DNA of 51,338 nucleotides. It comes from Chara braunii. Taxonomy: Eukaryota; Streptophyta; Charophyceae; Charales; Characeae. The stretch spans positions 2,044,515-2,095,852 of the forward strand of contig BFEA01000032.1 of the NCBI GenBank assembly GCA_003427395.1, written 5' to 3'. The notes below the pieces were generated by a model. It ran no database searches. It was not told the DNA's origin and saw nothing but the letters and a program-made list of their open reading frames with translations. Positions 47,290 through 51,338 of the stretch are shown piece after piece. Made by a program: the position numbers and the translations under genes. Each line of letters begins with the position of its first letter. Position 1 is the stretch's first letter.

Positions 47290-48611
47290 AAACAACCCAC
47301 TACAACCAGCATAGACTCAGATACACGTTGTTTTGAATTCTAAAATAGAAGCCGAAATTATAACGTAAAGATCGAAGGTAGGAATTGTAGAAGAATTTTT
47401 AGAAACTTAGGATTCGAATTTCATCACTCTTAGCACAGACATTAAGAAGAAGGTTATACGAAATAGGGAATTATAGGAGATTAGAATTCCAGATTTCACC
47501 AAGTAGAAACCTAGGGATCTTAGAACGACGTTGTAAGAAGATATGTAAGTTACAACTTTCGAATTCTCAGAAATCATGAATTTATTTAGGGTATGTAATT
47601 AAGATATCGAAATTGAATTTGTTTGCGACATGTAAGAACGACATCAACTAAAGTCCATCGTAATGAATTCACAAGACCTAACAGTCTGTACGAAAAGATG
47701 GGTGATAAGCGACAAATTAATATCACACTTCAAATCAACTTACTAGAAGACCTAAATTAAGCCATTCCATCAGAGATCAAATTTTTACCTCAGGCAGTCT
47801 GAAAACGAAATTTAGAATCAGTGAATCAGCCATAGAATCTACTAGGACACCCCGAGACAATGATTAATCAATACAAAAGTACCGACGAACAATTTGAAAG
47901 TGGCTACCTCCCACGTTGCCGTCACTATGAGAACTCGTGTCAAACCCTATCTGCCGCCCACCTCACAGTCCATCACGGCATCGCGGTGCCGTACCCAAAT
48001 TTCTCCGCCATCCTCGTTTTAATCCTGTTGCTCCCGTGATCGCCTCATGCCACCGCACTTCCTTCGCCCAAACACACCCCTAAGCGTCTTCGTGAGAGGA
48101 AAGAAAACCTCCCCTCTCCCTGTTAACCACAACTTCACCGCAAGTGAAACTCTCCCGTTAGCTTACGAAGCACAAAACAGGCACCTCCCACTTCCACATT
48201 TGAAGCCAGAGATGTCATAGCACAAACCCGCCGAGCCTCGTCGCAAAGCAATCCCAGTGTAGAGGAGGAGAGCCATTCGTCCGTCGTCCTAACCATATCA
48301 GAACTCGATGACGCGGCAAAAACTCCCCGACCCGTTGTCTTGCAAACCAACTATCTACGAGTGGAAGTCCCACCGCCCCCTCACAGCTTGCTCTTGCCTT
48401 TCCAGGCGATGGCCACCAACGCGCTTTCCTATTCTCCGCAAGACCCACGCCGCATCACCATCACAACCCCGCAACCAACCGTCAGGTCAGGCGGCCAATA
48501 AGACACTAACCCCACCCCCGCGTCCGGGGGGACGCGTGGATGAGCGCATACATAAATAAAATAAGGTGCTTGTTTTGTTGTGGCGGCTGCGTTGACTCTT
48601 TTGGGTGAGTT
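47290..48611. other. A/T-rich then C-rich non-coding stretch
   Basis: From 47320 to 47890 the sequence is A/T-rich and unlike its neighbours. From 47900 to 48540 it is C-rich with open frames on both strands that match no family I know. Confidence 0.4.
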
Positions 48612-48691
48612 GCATTCTTAGCTCAGCTGGATAGAGCAACAACCTAGTTGAAGGTCAAATTTTCCAACTCTGGCGAGCCACACGCGAATGC
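48612..48691 (+). pseudogene. tRNA-Arg(UCU)-like mitochondrial relic
   Basis: GCATTCTTAGCTCAGCTGG then ATAGAGCAACAACCT matches the acceptor strand and D-arm of plant mitochondrial trnR(ucu). The sequence then jumps to AGTTGAAGGTC, so the anticodon itself is missing. The T-arm is unrecognisable, but GAATGC at the end still pairs with GCATTC at the start. It marks the left part of the mitochondrial insertion. Confidence 0.55.
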
Positions 48692-48825
48692 TTTTTCAAC
48701 AGACAAGCATCGACAAATGGACCTTTCCATATAGATCGTGATATAACTTAATTCTTTTGTTTTCTTACTACAGTTTCTATGGAATCAACTATCACGATCG
48801 TCAATCAAAAAAAAAGATTTGAAAT

Positions 48826-49230
48826 ATGTATTTACTTATTGTAGTCTTACCTCTACTCGGTAGTTTAGTAGCAGGCGTGTTTGGTCGCTTTCTTGGTTCA
48901 CGAGGGGCTGCCTTGGTAACAACCACTTGTGTTTCAATTTCTTCAGGTCTGTGTTTCATAGCTTTTTATGAGGTTGCACTGGGAGCCAGTGCTTGTTATA
49001 TCAAATTCGCACCATGGATTTTGTCAGAAATGTTTGATGCTTCTTGGGGTTTTCTGTTTGATACTGTGACTGTGGTTATGTTAATTGTGGTCACTTTTGT
49101 CAGTAGTTTAGTTCATATTTATTCAATCTCATATATGTCTGAGGATCCTTTTTTGCCTCGATTTATGTGCTATTTATCTATTTTTACTTTTTTTATGCTC
49201 ATGTTAGTTACCGGGGATAACTTGATTCAA
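48826..49230 (+). pseudogene. nad5: nad5 5' fragment (nuclear mitochondrial insertion)
   Basis: From ATG 48826 the frame encodes the first 135 residues of NADH dehydrogenase subunit 5, a proton-pumping membrane subunit of complex I. Motifs are [52 protein letters not shown] and [13 protein letters not shown]. The family continues with LFLGWEGVG, but here it changes at codon 136 into unrelated sequence and stops at 49285-49287. Codons read normally in the standard code. The gene is normally over 650 residues, so this is a truncated copy in a nuclear context. Confidence 0.9.
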
Positions 49231-49287
49231 AACACAAGTAAACCTGAAGTATTACAAAATACTAAAATGAGAAATAAAACGGAATGA

Positions 49288-49392
49288 ACTGGGTTTCTAG
49301 CACGTATAACCATAACGCCAGAAACTAAAGCGATGCTTGAAAAAATAGAAAAAAGTATCATTGTAGTGATTAATCTTTCTCTAGCTAGCGAG
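49288..49392 (+). other. Unidentified open segment within the mitochondrial insertion
   Basis: After the TGA that ends the nad5 frame, an open stretch reads GFLARITITPETKAMLEKIE and onward, and then runs into the duplicated nad5 segment. It could be part of an intron-encoded or unassigned mitochondrial frame. I do not recognise it. Confidence 0.3.
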
Positions 49393-49467
49393 CACTTGTG
49401 TTTCAATTTCTTCAGGTTTGTGTTTCATAGCTTTTTATGAGGTTGCACTGGGAGCCAGTGCTTGTTA
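49393..49467 (+). repeat. 75-bp duplicate of nad5 48924-48998
   Basis: Identical to 48924-48998 except one base (C48949 against T49418). It lies in another frame context and ends in a stop. Confidence 0.95.
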
Positions 49468-49516
49468 AGGCGTTCCCGAATTTTCTTGGTAGAGGCAACT
49501 TCGTTGCACTTAGGAA

Positions 49517-49624
49517 GTACCTATGGTACCAGTTCATATTTGGTTACCTGAAGCTCATGTAGAAGCACCCACCGCTGGATCTGTTATCTTAGCGGGAATT
49601 CTCTTAAAATTGGGAACTTATGCT
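49517..49624 (+). pseudogene. nad4: nad4 internal fragment
   Basis: It encodes [20 protein letters not shown] and then [15 protein letters not shown], a highly conserved internal segment of NADH dehydrogenase subunit 4 of complex I. About 36 codons are present. Both edges break abruptly into unrelated sequence, so it is a fragment in the rearranged insertion. Confidence 0.9.
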
Positions 49625-49708
49625 GCACGAACCCAAATATATAAAAACAGAAAGCCTTCGGCCTTTTTCGCGTCTGCTCTTCGAGCCGTAAGGTTGCCAC
49701 CGCATACT

Positions 49709-49897
49709 TCGAAAGATGTTGTGGCCAAGGAAAGGTACTCCTTTCGACACATGGGTAATATGGGTTTTGTCCATACTCAGTGTTAATTGGAGTTTGTCTC
49801 TAAGGAACGATTCCAATTCAGATCTCAGTTTCACTGCTTCTGATCGTGGACCAGAGATTGCTACTAGAAAATCATCTGCGAAGCGGATGTAATGCAT
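49709..49897 (-). pseudogene. Group II intron reverse-transcriptase/maturase fragment
   Basis: The minus strand from 49897 encodes [15 protein letters not shown], with the catalytic FADD (YADD-type) motif of reverse transcriptases, then [18 protein letters not shown] and [11 protein letters not shown]. This order is typical of proteins encoded in organellar group II introns. About 63 codons survive. Its start abuts the cox1 fragment, which runs the other way. In an intact gene the intron protein and its host exon share a strand, so an inversion or join is implied. Confidence 0.88.
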
Positions 49898-49904
49898 CCT
49901 TCGG

Positions 49905-50068
49905 TTTTTGGCTCTTATCTTTCTGTTGTAGGAATTTTAGTTTTTTTTGTGGTTGTTTATCTCACTTTAACCAGTGAAGTGCGCGCTCTGCAAGCGCCTT
50001 GGGCAGTTGAGCCAAATTCAACTACACTTGAATGGATGGTACAAAGTCCTCCAGCTTTTCATACCTTT
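49905..50068 (+). pseudogene. cox1: cox1 3' fragment
   Basis: It encodes [22 protein letters not shown], then [20 protein letters not shown] and FHTF, the last transmembrane segment and C-terminus of cytochrome c oxidase subunit 1. The usual GELP ending is replaced by an unrelated DPPGGG stretch that runs into a GC-rich hairpin. Confidence 0.9.
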
Positions 50069-50077
50069 GACCCTCCA

Positions 50078-50111
50078 GGCGGCGGAGTGCTCCCGGTAGC
50101 GCTCCGCCGCC
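50078..50111. repeat. GC-rich 14-bp-stem hairpin
   Basis: GGCGGCGGAGTGCT faces AGCGCTCCGCCGCC across a CCCGGT loop, with one G-T wobble. Just after it, CCACGCGTGG forms a competing palindrome. Confidence 0.9.
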
Positions 50112-51338
50112 ACGCGTGGGCGGTTCCTTGACGGTCGTCCTCCCAACCTTCTTGACTCCCTCGTTCCACACTTCTCATATTTGACTCTCACGTGCGCTGT
50201 CATGATGAATGCCATCCTTTAGGAGTGTTTCTATAGACTCTATAGTACTAGTCTATACTCTCAGTGCTGTCTCATGTTGAAGCTGTCCTCCAACATCATA
50301 TCTTGCCGGCCACAAGCAGTGCGAGATAACGATGTTTGCTCCTCTTTGTCTTTATTCTGACCCTGTTGCAAGTAGACAGCCAGGCAGGTAACAACCAACC
50401 AGCAAGGCAGGGATGAGGCAATAAGGCATCAGACAACAACCAACAGCACAACACATAGGCTGGAGGGCAGGTGGGAAGCAGGTTGGCAGCCAAACGACAA
50501 GGCAAGCAGCAGGACAACTATATATAACTCTGGCGAGCCTCAAGTTATATCGCCTTTACTGGCCAATATTGCTTTGCACGGAATGGAGAACGCTTGGCCA
50601 CGATGAGCAGCAAGCCACAAGGCAGCAAAAGCGACAAAACAGCAAGGCAACGCGGCAACAAGGCAGCAGGGGAACGAAGCTAAAAAAATGAGGAAATAAA
50701 GCAGGAAGGGCATAAGGCAATGCGGGGCAAAGCAGATGGGCAGCGAAGAAGCGAGGCAGTACGCAGGGCAAGCGAGAGGGCAGCCAAGTAGTGGTGTAAC
50801 ACCGTCAAGGCGAACGGAAGGACAGTGAGACAGCTAGCATCAGCTATAATGCAGTCCGCTGGTAAAGCACAGACCAAAGCAGAACATTCCCTACTGACAC
50901 CACAAGTAGCACTGTACAGAACCCAACAGAGAGAGAAAAGAAAAAGCACTTGGAATGAAAAGAAGAAAGGAAATGAAGAGAAATTATGCGTAGGTCAGAC
51001 GTTGCATCGTATAATGGGCTCTCGATAAAAAAACTGTATCAAGTAATAAGCTCTCGATCAAAAACAAACTGGGATAAAATAAAACCTTGTCCTGGTTGAA
51101 CCAGGTTATTTTGATACCAAGCAAAATTGTCTTTAACATTGTTGCGGGCTTGTTGCTTTTCGTAACTTTCAAAGTTTAGATTTCATGTTTTCCTTTTAAT
51201 CTGCTGGCAGTACTGCTGAGTGTGATATGAGCACACCCCAGTAGACCCCACAGATGAATCTTTTGACGAAATGAAATCCTAAAATGGAAAGCAGAAAAAA
51301 AGGAAGAGAAGTTATGCATAAATATGGCTGTGGGTGTG
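50112..51338. other. Right flank, GGCA/CAAGGCAGCA-rich repeats, no gene seen
   Basis: Between about 50390 and 50790, words such as AAGGCAGCA, AGCAAGGCA and GGCAGC recur irregularly. CCTGGTTGAACCAGG at about 51091 is a short palindrome. Near the end, AATGGGCTCTCGATAAAAA and AATAAGCTCTCGATCAAAAA are a short duplication. No supported gene. Confidence 0.5.

Overview
This window looks like nuclear DNA of a green plant, most plausibly a charophyte-type streptophyte such as Chara. That placement is an inference. It rests on a plant-type eIF3b gene with very large introns, plant-like mitochondrial gene fragments (nad5, nad4, cox1), a Mutator-like transposase remnant, and a very heavy load of GA, CT, CA and GT microsatellites and short tandem duplications. 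The first 17 kb and the last 17 kb are almost entirely repetitive or transposon-derived.

Layout. 1-2.3 kb: a short open frame running off the left edge and an LTR-like region. 2.4-6.2 kb, minus strand: a decayed MULE (Mutator-like) transposase with all its usual domains, broken by three in-frame TGA codons and one frameshift, and ending in a long acidic tail. 6.5-8.7 kb: two diverged LTR-like direct repeats flanking a 295-bp foldback element with 134-nt arms. 9-16.4 kb: homopolymer runs, minisatellites, a threefold tandem array rich in microsatellites, and a tRNA-derived SINE.

17.2-34.1 kb, plus strand: the one clearly intact gene, translation initiation factor eIF3 subunit b. It has 12 coding exons joined by GT-AG introns and gives a 766-residue product, with an unusual N-terminal stretch of six RPxTP repeats. 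Its introns carry inserted material: a mitochondrial-type SSU rRNA fragment (intron 3), a foldback (intron 4), an alternating inverted-repeat cluster (intron 5), a hammerhead-like repeat (intron 7) and an antisense U6 snRNA pseudogene (intron 10).

34-48 kb: no convincing gene. It holds copies of the hammerhead-like, microsatellite-ended repeat, a G33 run, a decayed non-LTR retrotransposon 3' end, several tRNA-derived SINE heads, poly(A)-tailed retroposons and minisatellites. 48.6-50.1 kb: a rearranged nuclear insertion of mitochondrial DNA. It contains a tRNA-Arg-like relic, the 5' part of nad5 with a 75-bp internal segment duplicated, a nad4 fragment, an opposite-strand group II intron reverse-transcriptase fragment and the 3' part of cox1 followed by a GC-rich hairpin.

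The most novel candidate is the dispersed repeat at 14.1, 30.2, 35.9 and 36.6 kb. Two copies carry a hammerhead-ribozyme-like core, and three of the four run directly into simple-sequence DNA.
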